The position numbers and the translations under genes are program-made. Of a stretch of DNA of 64,000 nt, positions 46,791 through 58,144 are shown piece by piece. The notes under the pieces were generated by a model. The model was not told the DNA's origin, ran no database searches, and was given only the letters and a program-made list of their open reading frames with translations. Origin of the DNA: Rhizomys pruinosus (lineage: Eukaryota; Chordata; Mammalia; Rodentia; Spalacidae); NCBI GenBank assembly GCA_009823505.1, contig VZQC01005682.1:205726-269725 (forward strand), in the 5' to 3' direction. The number at the start of each line of letters is the position of its first letter. Positions within the stretch are counted from its first letter, which is position 1.

Positions 46791-47390
46791 TGTAGGAATG
46801 AAACTTTGCCTGGTTCGAGATGGACCTGTTAGACCTATCTCGGAACTTCTGAGAGTTATCTGATATGTCTATGGGCATTCAAGTTGTCTATGTGAATTAT
46901 CTGTAGATCTGTAAGGTCAGGATATTGCATTTCCTGCCTCGCCTATCTCTGCAAAGTTCCAAACCTGGACGGCCCTTTCTCTTAAAGTATTGAGCAAAAT
47001 GTAACACCTCTAGTTTACTGGTTGCACAAACAGGAGCTCTGCAGCCCCCTGGTAGGAGCCAAGTTGGCTCACCCTTCCCTTCCTCCTTCCCCCAACTTCT
47101 TTGCCCAGAGCACAGTAGATTCTAGTATATAAACACACTGCTGCCATGAATACAACTGAGTCTATCTCCCGGACCATTTCCCTGAATCAATTTTGTTTCT
47201 TTAATTCTTCTCTGGGTAACTTCTCATGGTCCCCTCCCCACTCCTTGCCAGAAGCAGAGCCTAGGAACTGTCTCCTGCTGTCAGGCTTGTAGCCTGTGAA
47301 GCTGCCAGCCTGGTTCTAGGAAGGAAGAACATTGTGTGGATTGTGGCCATGCATGATTTAAGGACCAACAGATAGTATATTTAACCAACA
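46791..47390 (+). repeat. 5' LTR of the non-coding ERV
   Basis: Starts 'tgtaggaatgaaactttgcc', has TATA-like 'gtatataaacacac' near 47125 and ends 'ttaaccaaca'. It differs from the 3' LTR by roughly 10% with several indels (eye alignment), implying a long time since insertion. Confidence 0.85.
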
Positions 47391-47412
47391 ACTGGTGTCA
47401 AAAATGTAGGGA
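47391..47412 (+). other. Primer-binding-site-like sequence
   Basis: 'tggtgtcaaaaatgtaggg' directly after the 5' LTR. It begins like the Leu-tRNA-type site, with mismatches downstream. The tRNA assignment is tentative. Confidence 0.45.
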
Positions 47413-48331
47413 TTGACTTTCCACAGGAAAAAGAAGAAAAAAAGGTATTTTCTCGAGCTGATTCTCTCAGCTCCCTTTCCCCCCATGAGAGGGGGAAAAA
47501 CTTGGAGGGTTTACCATGAAAGAGAGAAGTACCCCCTGAAAGTAGGGTACAGGGTAGCATCCAGGTGTTGGCCTATCTCCATAAAAAATTCTTTTTTTTA
47601 TGTGAGATTAGTCTTTGATTTGTCTTTCTCCTAACCACTAGAATTTCCTGACTTTCTTTATAATAGGAAACAAGCAGACACACCAGAAAAACCCACAGGC
47701 TAAGAGTGTGGTGCAGGAGGCTAAGCAGCAAAAATGTACACCAGCTGCATCCCAGGTACAAGGAGGTGCTGGAGTGCTGTGCTGGAGGCCAGCAGGGCCC
47801 ATGGGATGGGGATCCAGATGAGAACTTAGTCAGACTGGGGCCAGACACAGCCAGCAGCTATATGGACACTTGCTCAGCCCACACTGGCCCCTGGTCCTCC
47901 CTTTCACTCCTGGCCACTTTCTCTTAAAGTGCCAGCCCTTTAGCTACTTCCCTCTCCACCACAAAAACTGTGCCAGATCAGGATAATCAAGACCTTCATT
48001 TGCAGGCATTTCTTATTAATGTAGCCCCAACTTGGAGCCTCAAAAATTTATAACCAAAATTATTTCTCAGGAAAGAAAAAGCAACACACACCAGGTTTGA
48101 GTGCAAACCTATATTTCCCAAAATTCCTTGGGCCTATTTCAACCATGTTAACTTCCTGCTGCAGGCATTTTCATTTCCTTTCCTTCCTGGCTGAGGAACT
48201 ACATTTCCCAAGATGCTTTAGGCCTGTTGCCAAACAAAAAAAATTTCAGTATGAATCCAGATCTTTTTGATTAAGGTTTTTCCAAAAGATATTCAGAAAA
48301 AATGTACCTTTGAACTTTATTGTGTTCTTTN

Positions 48332-48450
48332 TCTCCCTGTAGCCCCAGCTTTCCTGGAAATCGCTCTAGAGACCAGGCTGGCCTTTAACTCACAAAGATC
48401 CGCCTGCCTCTGCTTCCCAAGTGCTAGGATTAAAGGCATGCACCACCATC
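48332..48450 (-). repeat. B1 SINE in ERV interior
   Basis: Minus-strand B1 ('ctccctgtagccccagcttt', 'gtgctaggattaaaggcatg'). The ambiguous base at 48331 lies at its left edge. Confidence 0.9.
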
Positions 48451-49326
48451 TTTCTCATGATACTTGGTCAAAATTGAGGCAACTGTACTGTTCCTTGAAC
48501 ATCAATTTTTATCTCGAGATAATATATTTTAAAATGGCCATTCAAAATCTGTTAAGTTAAATTCCATCTCAAGCATACTTTTCTAAATCTGATACATGGG
48601 TACCCAAAAACATCTTTAAATGAATTATACACAACTGATCAATTAATAAGTCCTAGGCATTTCAAGGTCAATCAGTCAATCAATTAAGGATCCTAAACTA
48701 TTCTAAAATTAATTAATAAAAGAAGGCCTTGAACAATCTTGGAGCATTTTAGATTTGTTTTTACTTTTTTTTTAATTCACAGGCCCCCAAGACCACGTGG
48801 TTTGTAACCTACCACAGAGCAAAAATAACAAGTCATCTTAATTCATGTCTGTCTGAATTCAATACCATTTTATTTCAGCAAAACAGTTTTTACGTGGAGA
48901 TTCTGAAGCCAGCTTAGTCTAACAAAAATTACAACTAATTAATCTTCTTTAACAACTATTTGTCATTTTTAGGTAAAATTATTTACATAAATATAGTAAA
49001 GTCTAACTCTAAAGCCAGAATTGATTTTTTTCCCAAATTCAGGTCTGCCAGTATATTTAAACAACTAATAAATTAATTTATTTATTAAGGGAAAATATAA
49101 ATTTACACTTATAATAGTTCAAAGCTTTATTATGTATGTACTGTCATTTACTGGATGTGCTCCACCAGCACCCAGTAGGATCTGTAAAACCCATTCCGTA
49201 AAATTCTGTAAAAACCTTAAAGTTATACATCTAACAATTGTAATACATATAAAGGTTAAAAGTATACACGTGTAAACTATTTCTACAGGATACAGTCTTA
49301 ATCAGGTAACTTAAAGATCACAATGT

Positions 49327-49550
49327 GGCGCTGGAGAGATGACCTAGTGATTAAAAGCGCCAACTGCTCTTGCAGAGGACCTGGATTCAATCCTCAGTAC
49401 CCACATAGCAGCTGAGAACCATCTTTAACTGCAGTTCCAGGGGAATCCAACACCCTCTTCTGACTTCTGCGACATTGCACAACATGGGTGCACAGACCTA
49501 CATGCAGACAGTACATTTACACACATACAAAAATAAATAAAAAATTCAAA
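49327..49550 (+). repeat. B2/B3-type SINE with TSD in ERV interior
   Basis: Plus-strand SINE; 'aaagatcacaatgt' flanks it at 49313-49326 and 49551-49564. Younger than the ERV. Confidence 0.95.
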
Positions 49551-50834
49551 AAAGATCACAATGTATGTTTAATCAAAGTTCCTCTAACTTTATTTATGTT
49601 CAAAATCTATTCTCACATTGGATAATGGTAAACTAAATTACTTATGTTGTTTAAAAATTGGTCTAATACTGTCTACATAATAGATTGGTCACAATTGAAT
49701 TTATGTAAACTACAAGTTACTTTTAATTCCAATCCATACTAAATTTCCAGGTAACGGTCTTGATATTAATGTATATCCAATATCTTTTTATAATGTTGTC
49801 TCTAACATCCCCTTTTATCTACAAGATAATTTAGTGATAAAAGACAGTATTTCATCTCTTCATCAACAATGAACCTCAGAACATTGGTTCCTGTGTGGGT
49901 ATTTATGTGGTATTATGGTTTTTAAAAAGAATATATTATCCTAAAATAAGGTAAAATTAATTTAATGCCCTCCAAAGGATGGCTTAACTTCTTTTTTACA
50001 TTAAGAGATATAAAATCTCTTGGAAGGATATTCTATTTCTCAAAAACATCTATTAAATATGTATGTATCAAGGCCAGTTACTGTACTGGCTGTGATTTCT
50101 CCCAACAGCCAATTACATCATTAAATATATTACAGCTGTCTTTTATCAAGCTAAAAATCAGGCCCAATAAATCTAACAAAACTAAAAAGGCCATGGGTAA
50201 CTTCAAGTACTAAACTGATATATTATTTTGTTTTTCAAATTTAAAATTAAAGGGCAAATCTATATTATTCTTTAAAGAATTTTAACAAGCCTTCATCCAT
50301 CTAACTACTGGAATGATAAGCAAGGTATTTTCTACCCACAGTAATATAAAAGAATTGTATCTCTAACTGACTGTGCTTTGCCAGCAGCACAACCTAGTAT
50401 AGTGAATAATGTTTACTTAACTGCCTATGCTTTTACTATTCATATTCCATCAGTAAATTGCAAAAGGCACCCCTGAAAGCCAAGACTCCAGCTCAGTGAA
50501 AAAGCCATCTGTAGCTTCTTTTGCTTTGCCTCCAGGCATAATCCAAGTTTCAGGAGAAACTAAAAGCCAGAGCTGAGTCTCCAACCTCTTGCTGGGAAAA
50601 GGCTGAGAAAACCCATGTGCTATTTTCAACAACAAAAAATGGTTTATTCCTTTTTCTCACCTGCCCTCCCCCAAAAGCTTGGAAACTGCTAACTAAATAA
50701 AAACATACATGAGACAATTGTGACTGAACTTTGTTCCATCAATGTAGTTTGCATATACACATCTCTCCAGCTAGGCTTGGGACTTTGGGGGTACAAGTAA
50801 AAAACACCATCTGTGTTAAAAGGGATGTCAAGTG

Positions 50835-51055
50835 ATATCTGTAGGTTTTTATGTATAAGATAAGGAATGTTACTCTTAGAAGTGATGTCATTCACATACC
50901 TGTATGTCTTTGTATGTCTTTATGTGTAGGACAAGCAATGTTATTTTTAGAGACAATGTTATCCACATACCTGTATGACTTTGTATATCTTTATGTGTAG
51001 GACAAGCAATACTATTTTAGAGACTATGTCACTCACATACCTGTATGTTTTAATG
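50835..51055. repeat. About 70-bp tandem repeat in ERV 3' region
   Basis: Three imperfect direct copies of a unit containing 'cacatacctgtatg' and 'tatgtgtaggacaagcaat', upstream of the polypurine tract and 3' LTR. Confidence 0.8.
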
Positions 51056-51497
51056 GGAGAAAAGGTATTGCTTTTGTTTTGTCATTTTTTTAGACTTCCA
51101 CCACTTAAGGGCAAAGTTGCATACTCAGTGGGTCTCTTTCCATCTCTTATGGTCAGTTTGGGATGCACTGGCATCAGTTTCTATGTTTAAATCAGTAGGT
51201 GTAAATGCACTTGAGAGTTGTATCAAGTGACCTATAGCCTTTTCCTGCCTCTGTGGTCAGAGGAAGATCTTTTTAGCAATATCTCTGTTACCTGCAATCT
51301 AAGTTCCCCTAGGACCCCAGGATAATCCTTTTTATTAAAAATAATTCTCACCTCAGAAAGTCGACTTTCTGCTTTGTCAAAAGCCAGTTTGGGGATACAG
51401 CTCAAATGTCCTTAGTCCAGTATCAGGCCATCCCAAAAAAATCTTCGGAGGACTGTGACATTACTGCTCCATTTTAATTAAAAAACAAAGGAGGGGC

Positions 51498-52086
51498 TGT
51501 ACTAATGAAATTTTGCCTGGCTCAAGGTGGACCTGTAAGACCTGTCCCAGAACTTCTGAGAGTTATCTGATATCTCTATGGACATTCATGTTGTCTCTGT
51601 GAATTATCTGTGGCTCTGTGATGGTCAGGATATTGCAGTTTCCTGCCTCACCTATCTCTGCAAATTTCCGTAACTGCATGGCCCCTTCCCTTAAGGTATT
51701 GAGCAAAATGTCACAACTCTAGTTTACTTGTAGCACAAACAGGAGCTCTGCAGTCCCCTGGTAGGAGCCAAGGTGGCTCACCCTTCCTTTCCTCCTGCCC
51801 CCTATTTCCCTGCTGAGAGCATAGTAGCTTTTAACTGCTGGCATGAATAAAGCTGAGTCTATATCCTAGGCCATTTCTCTGAGTCCGTTTCTTTAATTCT
51901 TCTCTGGGTAACTTCTCATGGTCCCCTCCCCACTCCTTGCCAGAAGCAGAGCTTAGGAACTGTCTCCTGCCACCAGGAGGCTTGTAGCCTTTTGAAGCTG
52001 CCAGCCTGGTTCCAGGAGGGAAGAACACTGTGTGGATTGTGGCTATGTGTGATTAAAGGACCAACAGATGATATATTTAACCAACA
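51498..52086 (+). repeat. 3' LTR of the non-coding ERV
   Basis: Starts 'tgtactaatgaaattttgcc', ends 'ttaaccaaca'. The TATA-like stretch of the 5' LTR is altered or deleted here (around 51830). Confidence 0.85.
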
Positions 52087-52092
52087 GCCCAC

Positions 52093-52490
52093 CAGAACTT
52101 GATGATGAGAACTTATTGCTGAGGCCCCTACATAAGTCTAGAACAACTAAGGAGAAAGTAAGTTGGTACTGAACTCTATGTTTCCTCTCTATTTACTCGC
52201 TTTCATAGTCCTACAAAGTGCCATGATTGTTATCAGAAGAGAAAAGTAATCTATCTTTCTTAGCTGTTGAGCAATGTTGGTATACCAAGTGGCCTTGGAA
52301 GATATGCCAAGTGATGAACTAGTGGTATAGAATTTTTGGTGTTCTTTTTAAATTTTATCTTTTTTATTTTAAATTGAACTTTAAATAGCATCAAAATAAC
52401 ATAAATGAAACTTGTGATACCAAAAAAGCATCAAAATACACTGATACTTTAACATGGAAATGCCATTTTTTTTACAACTTGTATTGCTTT
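52093..52490. other. Nothing recognised
   Basis: Short AT-rich interval between the ERV and a B1. Confidence 0.4.
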
Positions 52491-52494
52491 TAGT

Positions 52495-52635
52495 GTTTTT
52501 GAGACAGGGTCTCCCTGTAGCTCCAGCTGTCCTGGAACTCATTATGTAGACCAGACTGGCCTTGAACTTACAGTGATCTGCCTGCCTCTTCTTCTCAAGT
52601 GCTGGGATTACAGGGGTGTGTGATGACACCCAGCT
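52495..52635 (-). repeat. B1 SINE
   Basis: Minus-strand B1 ('tgagacagggtctccctgta', 'caagtgctgggattacaggg'), moderately diverged. Confidence 0.92.
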
Positions 52636-53272
52636 AATGTGGTATAAATTTTATGGGAATAACTAACTTCCAGTTGTATTGATAGCACATTTAATGCTAT
52701 GGAGTCCATATCTGATACTGTTTACATGGCCAAGAATCGTGGCTACACGTGACAGGCACAAGGGAGAACCTACCACAATTATTATGCTATATAGATATAG
52801 TATTATAGCAACTTCTGATTCTTATTGTTATACCCGTACATTAGTACATCTTTGAACTCTCATTAATTAAACTTCTTGTAGCTTGTGGTGAATAACACAG
52901 ATATCCATAGCTTGACATCTTTCTGAGATTAAGAGATTTTAGAGTTCTAAGCCCTGAATGAGACATATATCATAGTCTCTCATCCTGATACTCAGAGATT
53001 GTTGAGGAACATGAGGCAGAAAAATGGTAAGAGCCAGATTTGATAGAGGATTATAAGAAAATAGTGTTATCTGAACACAACAGTGCATTTGCATATATGA
53101 ATTCATGGTGCTTATTATAGCATTCACAGGAAAGGTTCTAGCCCAAGTCATACAAATACCCAGCTTCGTACGGCAAGGTGAAAAAAAAAAAATCTCCAGC
53201 ACACTTGAGGTTCTATTGTCAATTGATAGATACTTGGCGATGGACAGTCAGTTTACTCTAATTATGTGATGC
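52636..53272. other. Nothing recognised
   Basis: AT-rich. The 87-residue minus-strand frame at 52939-53202 has no recognised motif. Confidence 0.4.
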
Positions 53273-53274
53273 CT

Positions 53275-53490
53275 GTCAGGTTGTATGGTTTCAAAAAGAT
53301 AGACATATACCCATGAATATATGTGTAACACAAATTTGACTCAATAGGCTTAAAAAGAAAATAAAAGGAAAAAGAAAGTATTTGAAATCAGTAGTGTGTA
53401 GAATAGAATAGGCGAAGAGATGGGAAAGGATTTCTCACTATGATCAAAATCCATTGTATGAAATTCACAAAGAACACATTAAAAAAAACA
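53275..53490 (+). mobile_element. L1 (Lx-type) 3' end
   Basis: 'gatcaaaatccattgtatga' and 'aattcacaaagaacacatta' plus an A-run are the usual terminus of Lx-type L1. Confidence 0.7.
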
Positions 53491-53599
53491 TTGACAAATT
53501 AAATAGAAATCCTTTGTTATAGTGAATATATTGGTACATACATTCAATTATTGCTAAAAAAGAGTACATAAGAACTTCTCTACACACAGCTGCTCTGAG

Positions 53600-53940
53600 A
53601 TGAAGTTATGAGTGATATCACAGGAAAACTGTTATTTCCCCCTGGCTGATTTCACTTGATGTAGACAATAATCTCCAGTTTTATGCATATGGTTACAAAT
53701 GATAAAACTCCATCATTTTGGCCTACATGTTAACTCTTCAATACACTGACTTAGTTTTTATGGTGTATAGTCTCAGTAATAGTATGCTATATCAAATTAT
53801 AATTATAATTTTAATTTTGAGAACTCTGCATACTGTTTTCAATAATGTCATTATCTACATTTTTCAGATCCTCTTTAAGAGTTCCCTTATAATCCACATC
53901 TTGATAGCACCTTCTATTGTTGGTCTGATTTTATTTTGTT
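53600..53940 (-). mobile_element. Ancient antisense L1 ORF2 fragment
   Basis: 'ctgcatactgttttcaataa' and 'ataatccacatcttgatagc' resemble the antisense C-terminal ORF2 region of old mammalian L1. Weak but ordered. Confidence 0.5.
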
Positions 53941-53967
53941 GATAATTTTTTTTTTACTTTATTTGAG

Positions 53968-54095
53968 ACTACATCTACAAAGGTAGCCCTGGCTGGCCTG
54001 AACTTTCAATATTGAACATCGTAAGCTCACTATTGCAGTAATCCTTCTTCCTTTGCTCCCCATGTACCTGAATTAAAAGCTTGCATGTACACCCA
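53968..54095 (-). repeat. Degenerate B1 SINE
   Basis: 'agccctggctggcctgaact' and 'gtacctgaattaaaagcttg' mark a diverged minus-strand B1. Confidence 0.55.
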
Positions 54096-54099
54096 TATA

Positions 54100-54432
54100 T
54101 GTGGGGCTGCCCAGTGGCCATGTGTTTGAGGATCCATTTTTAGTTATTACTTGTTATAAGAGGGTCCAAGCCATTGTGAGCTGTGGCGACCCTAAGCAAG
54201 TGGGCCTGGACAGCATTAAAATCCTAGCTGACCAAGCCAGAGGCAGCAAACTAAGTAAGCACCCTTTTTGCATGATCTCTGCTTCAGCTCCCCCCCCCAG
54301 GCCTATTATCACTTTGAGCTTCTGTCCCTAATGATGAACCTGTAAGATGAAAAAAAGAAAAGAAAAATCCTTCTTCTCCAAGGTGTTTTTAACTATAGTA
54401 TTCATCACAGCAACATAAAGCCAACTAGAACA
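54100..54432 (+). mobile_element. MaLR MT-like LTR end
   Basis: 'aagcaagtgggcctggacag', 'gatgaacctgtaagatgaaa' and the terminal 'cagcaacataaagccaacta' with 'gaaca' match the 3' part of a rodent MaLR LTR of MT type, as recalled. The left edge is approximate. Confidence 0.55.
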
Positions 54433-54679
54433 GAGACTAGATGGTAGGTATCAAACAAATGCAATGCAGTTAACTTGCTCCAATAGAAACCTCTTTCCTC
54501 ACTTCCTATACTGAACTCATTGTAAGGAACTCACTATTCTCAGCCCATGAGCATGCTATTAAGGATGATTCCTTGGGTCTGTCAAATCATTTGGAGTTCT
54601 TTTGCATTGGGTATTTCCTCTCCTGTTAGAAGCAAGCATGTGTTCTGTATAATTTTTATAACTGTTGCGGAAAACCCTG

Positions 54680-55046
54680 TGTGGTGGTTTGAATGTGTGT
54701 CCCCCATAGGCTCTAGGTATTCAGACGTTTGTCTCCAGTTGGTGGCGCTGTTTTTGGAGGTCTTGGGGTGTGTGGCCATGCTGCAGGAAGTGTGTCACTG
54801 GGGGCAGGCTTAGTGAGCTTAACAAGCCTCGTGCTCTACAGTTGCTTCCTCTCTCTGCCTCCTGTGCTCTTTTCGAGATGTGACCCTCAGTTTGCTGCTC
54901 CAGATCCAGCCGCCAGGCCTCCTGCCACAATGGACTCTAATTCCCTGGAACCTGGAACCGTCAATCGTAAGCTCAAATAAACTCTTCCTTTTATAAGTTC
55001 CTTGGTCATGGTGCTTTATCACAGCAACAGAAAAGTGACTAATATA
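54680..55046 (+). repeat. 5' LTR of ORR1-like provirus
   Basis: Starts 'tgtggtggtttgaatgtgtg', has 'aataaactcttccttttata' near the 3' end and ends 'gtgactaatata'. It carries a 7-bp duplication 'cctggaa' near 54945 that the 3' LTR lacks. Confidence 0.93.
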
Positions 55047-56377
55047 GTTATTGGTACCCGAGGTGGGCTGTGGCTGTGAAGAACCTGACCTGTGTATGTT
55101 TGGAGAAGTGTGGAAGACTTTGGAACTTTGGGCTGGAAAGGCTGTTGATATTGTAAGCAGAGCTTAAAGGGCCATTCTAGTGGAGGGCTGGAAGAAAGCA
55201 TGGCTGCAAAAGATGTGGTTCCAGGGGAAAATAAAAGACTTAGGCAGCAACCGGGATATTTAGATAAAACAGTCTGACAGCAGTTTGCCCACAGCCCAAA
55301 TGCTTGCTGATGCTAAGTTGAAAAAGCAGTGGACTAATGTCTTTGGAGGAGGATTTTCAAGAACATCCTAGTGTGGAAATGGTGGCGTGGCTTTTAATGG
55401 TGAATATTGTGCAGATCTACAGTGAAGAAGAGCAGATGGGCAGAAAGAAATGCAGAATGTACAGTTTGGATCTGCACTAGGAAGATTAAAGTGGGGACCA
55501 AGGTATGTGAAGAGAGGAGTTCCTTTTGATTAGGAGATTGAAGTGATTAAGAAGGGGCCTCTGAGATTTACAAGAAAACAAAAGAATCGGTAGCTCTAGG
55601 GCAAGACCACACCCAGCATAATCCTCCAGCAAGTCCAGGGCAGAGAAAAATTGCAAATGTGGTTGTAAATGGACAGAGTTCCATCCCAAACTTGCAGCCA
55701 AACTCGGCAGTTTATTCACGTGGTGCTGGCTTTAGAGGCATGAAAGTTGCAAGAGTGAAGGGGTCATCAGTTCTTCCTCCACGTGGTTTCAGAGAGCTGC
55801 CAAGGTCAGGCAGAGTGCAGCAGGGGTGTCCCTGAATAAAGAAGGCCCTGAGAGGTCATTGTGTGAAGCTGTGAATGTGAAGCCTTGTTGGCAGCGGAGA
55901 CCCCAAGAAGACTTTTGAGATGCCAGAACCTGTGAGATATTTGCCAAGGAGAGCTGCATACAGGGAGTGGTACCGGCCTAAGAAAGAGCTGTATGTTGCA
56001 AGCAAAAGCTGGAAGAGCTGAGCCATCTAAGCCCTTTGGAAGTCAAGTGCCAGAAGTCGAACATTGGAGCTACAGGACTTGGTGTTTTGCCCTGCTGGTT
56101 TTCGGTCTTGTTTTGGTCCAGTATTTCCTCACTATGCCTCTATCCTCCCTTTTGGAGGGGAATGTGTATTCGGTTCCACTGTACATTGGGATATGTAATT
56201 TGTCTTTTGTTTTACTAGGAGCTTACAGTTTAAGAGATTGGCCTGAGTCTCAGAAGAGACTTGGACTGTGGACTTTTGAATGGCATTGAGACTGGTAAAG
56301 ACTGTGGGGACTTTAAGGTTGGACTAAATGCATTTTGCATTTTATTGAGTTGGAGCCTATGGGGGCCAGGGCGTGGA
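55047..56377 (+). other. Non-coding interior of the ORR1-like provirus
   Basis: MaLR-like internal sequence ('gtggaagactttggaacttt', 'gccattctagtggagggctg'). The longest frame (55993-56289, 98 residues) has a hydrophobic stretch of about 20 residues but no start context or family resemblance that I recognise. Confidence 0.7.
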
Positions 56378-56737
56378 CGTGGTGGTTTGAATGTGTGTCC
56401 CCCATAGGCTCTAGGTATTCAGACGTTTGTCTCCAGTTGGTGGCGCTGTTTTTGGAGGTCTTGGGGTGTGTGGCCATGCTGCAGGAAGTGTGTTACTGGG
56501 GGCAGGCTTAGTGAGCTTAACAAGCCTCGTGCTCTACAGTTGCTTCCTCTCTCTGCCTCCTGTGCTCTTTGCGAGATGTGACCCTCAGTTTGCTGCTCCA
56601 GATACAGCCGCCACGCCTCCTGCCACAATGGACTCTAATTCACTGGAACCGTCAATCGTAAGCTCAAATAAACTCTTCCTTTTATAAGTTCCTTGGTCAT
56701 GGTGCTTTATCACAGCAACAGAAAAGTGACTAATACA
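56378..56737 (+). repeat. 3' LTR of ORR1-like provirus
   Basis: Starts 'cgtggtggtttg' (first T changed to C) and ends 'gtgactaataca'. Otherwise near-identical to the 5' LTR. Frames at 54729-54980 and 56427-56687 are the same chance frame in both LTRs. Confidence 0.93.
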
Positions 56738-57181
56738 CCCTGACAAAAAGCATCCTGTGTGAAGTAAGACTTTATTTCAGTTTTCAGTTCCAGGCTATAG
56801 TCTCATTGTGGGGAAGTCAAGAAAAGAACTTCAAATAGATTGTTACATTGCATCCAGAGTCAAAATCATAGTGAAATGAATGAGTGCCCACTTGCTTTCT
56901 GGCTTGATTCTGCTCAGTTCAATTTATCCACTCCTACACAGATGACAATTCCTTGTGTAGGGCATAGTGCTGCTGAAAGTGAACTTTGTCTCTCCAAATC
57001 AAGTAACTCAATGAAGACGATCTCCCCCACACAAGCCACAAGCCACAAGGACAACCCAATTTAGACAACTCCTCAAATCAGTTTTGCTCCTAGGGTGTTC
57101 TAGGCTATATCAAGTTGAAAATTGTAGTTAATCACCACAAAGAATATGTATCTTTTATTTTCATGATAAGAATATGGAGTT

Positions 57182-57410
57182 GGGCCAAGCGTGATGGCAC
57201 ATGTCTTTAATCCTAGCACTCAATATTAGTCTCAATATTAGAAATTTTCTATTTATAAGTTTGTTTCTTTTGTCATTTTTGATATATTTTTTTATTTTTA
57301 TTTGTTTTCTGATTGAGATACTTACATAGCCCAGGCTGACCTTCCAATAGCAGTCCTGCTGAGATATTCTCCCAAGTGCTGGGATTGTACTTGCCTTCCA
57401 TCCCAATTAA
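57182..57410. repeat. Two B1 fragments in opposite orientations
   Basis: 57182-57225 is the start of a plus-strand B1 ('gcgtgatggcacatgtcttt'). 57295-57395 is a diverged minus-strand B1 ('acatagcccaggctgacctt', 'tctcccaagtgctgggattg'). Confidence 0.6.
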
Positions 57411-57424
57411 CTTACACACATGCT

Positions 57425-58140
57425 AAGTACTTAATAAACAAACATTCAGTTGTATATTTATCCAGATTTTGGTCATTTTATATACTCTTAACTCATTGTC
57501 CAAGATTCTTTTGGTATTACATCTCCTCAACTTTAGGCAACTTTTAAGATTTTATTTAATCTTTGAATTTTAATACTTCGATTAAATGTCTAGGGTTGGT
57601 TGACACAAAATTCACCCTTACTAGTGCTCATCTGTGTGTATATCTTTTTCCCTTATTGAAAAAACTTTAGCCATTTTTGTCAAAAACTTCTATGTCTAAA
57701 CCTTCTCATTAATCCTGTATTTGCAATTGAATATATAAATCTTGGACCTTTTAATGTTATCCAGGACCTTTCCCCTCATGTGTGTTTTTCTTTCTTCCCT
57801 ACATAATGCATAATTATTTTTCAATATTCTGTAGTTACTAGTTATTTTTGTTATTCTAATTTGTTAAGTCCATATATTCACACATTTAAACAGAAAGTGT
57901 ATCACTCAACTTTAAAAATTTGCTTATATTTTAGTCTTTAAATTTTCATATTTTACATTTATTTCTGTTTCAATTATGGTTATATTTGTCTCAAAGACAA
58001 ACATAAGAGCTGCATTAAAATATTTGCTTACAACTACATCTGAATAGTCTAGTCTCTGAAACTTTTGATAAGACTTTCCTTTCACAGTAGCAAAATAGAT
58101 TTTTTAAGTTTTAAATAAAAATAATTTTTAAGGTAGATGT
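57425..58140. other. AT-rich stretch, nothing recognised
   Basis: No gene or repeat identified. Confidence 0.4.
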
Positions 58141-58144
58141 ATTG

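Larger units (their letters stand above)
46791..52086 (+). mobile_element. LTR-flanked ERV without recognisable coding genes
   Basis: Two related direct LTRs (46791-47390 and 51498-52086) flank about 4.1 kb. The 6-bp target duplication 'gcccac' lies at 46785-46790 and 52087-52092; six bases is usual for class II (beta-like) rodent ERVs. A purine-rich tract (51483-51496) precedes the 3' LTR and a 'tggtgtca'-type primer-binding-like site follows the 5' LTR. The interior has no recognisable gag, pro, pol or env; the longest frames are under 100 residues. It therefore resembles a non-autonomous, ETn-like element. A B1 and a B3-type SINE inserted later. Two ambiguous bases occur: position 46710 (just outside) and 48331. 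Confidence 0.85.
54680..56737 (+). mobile_element. Complete ORR1-like MaLR provirus with 5-bp TSD
   Basis: Two LTRs (54680-55046 and 56378-56737) flank a 1.33-kb interior. The 5-bp target duplication 'ccctg' is at 54675-54679 and 56738-56742; 5 bp is usual for ERVL/MaLR. A primer-site-like 'ttggtacccgaggtgggc' follows the 5' LTR. The interior codes for no recognisable protein, as expected of MaLR elements, which depend on other elements' enzymes. The LTRs differ at 7 positions plus one 7-bp indel, about 2%, so it is relatively recent. Confidence 0.93.
54645..57155 (-). mobile_element. Older MaLR LTR split by a younger provirus
   Basis: Left piece 54645-54679 and right piece 56743-57155 join as a continuous minus-strand older MaLR LTR ('ataactgttgcggaaaaccc' then 'acaaaaagcatcctgtgtga'). 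The ORR1-like provirus interrupts it exactly at its 'ccctg' target. Confidence 0.65.

Noticed and set aside
46710..48331. Ambiguous bases at 46710 and 48331 as assembly joins of unrelated DNA
   Set aside because: Each is a single N; the first lies just outside the ERV and the second at the edge of its B1. The ERV's matching LTRs and 6-bp TSD argue for continuity.
55993..56289. A frame with a membrane-like hydrophobic stretch inside the MaLR provirus, considered as a small envelope-like protein
   Set aside because: MaLR interiors are non-coding in this region and nothing env-like (no cleavage site, no cysteine motif) is visible.
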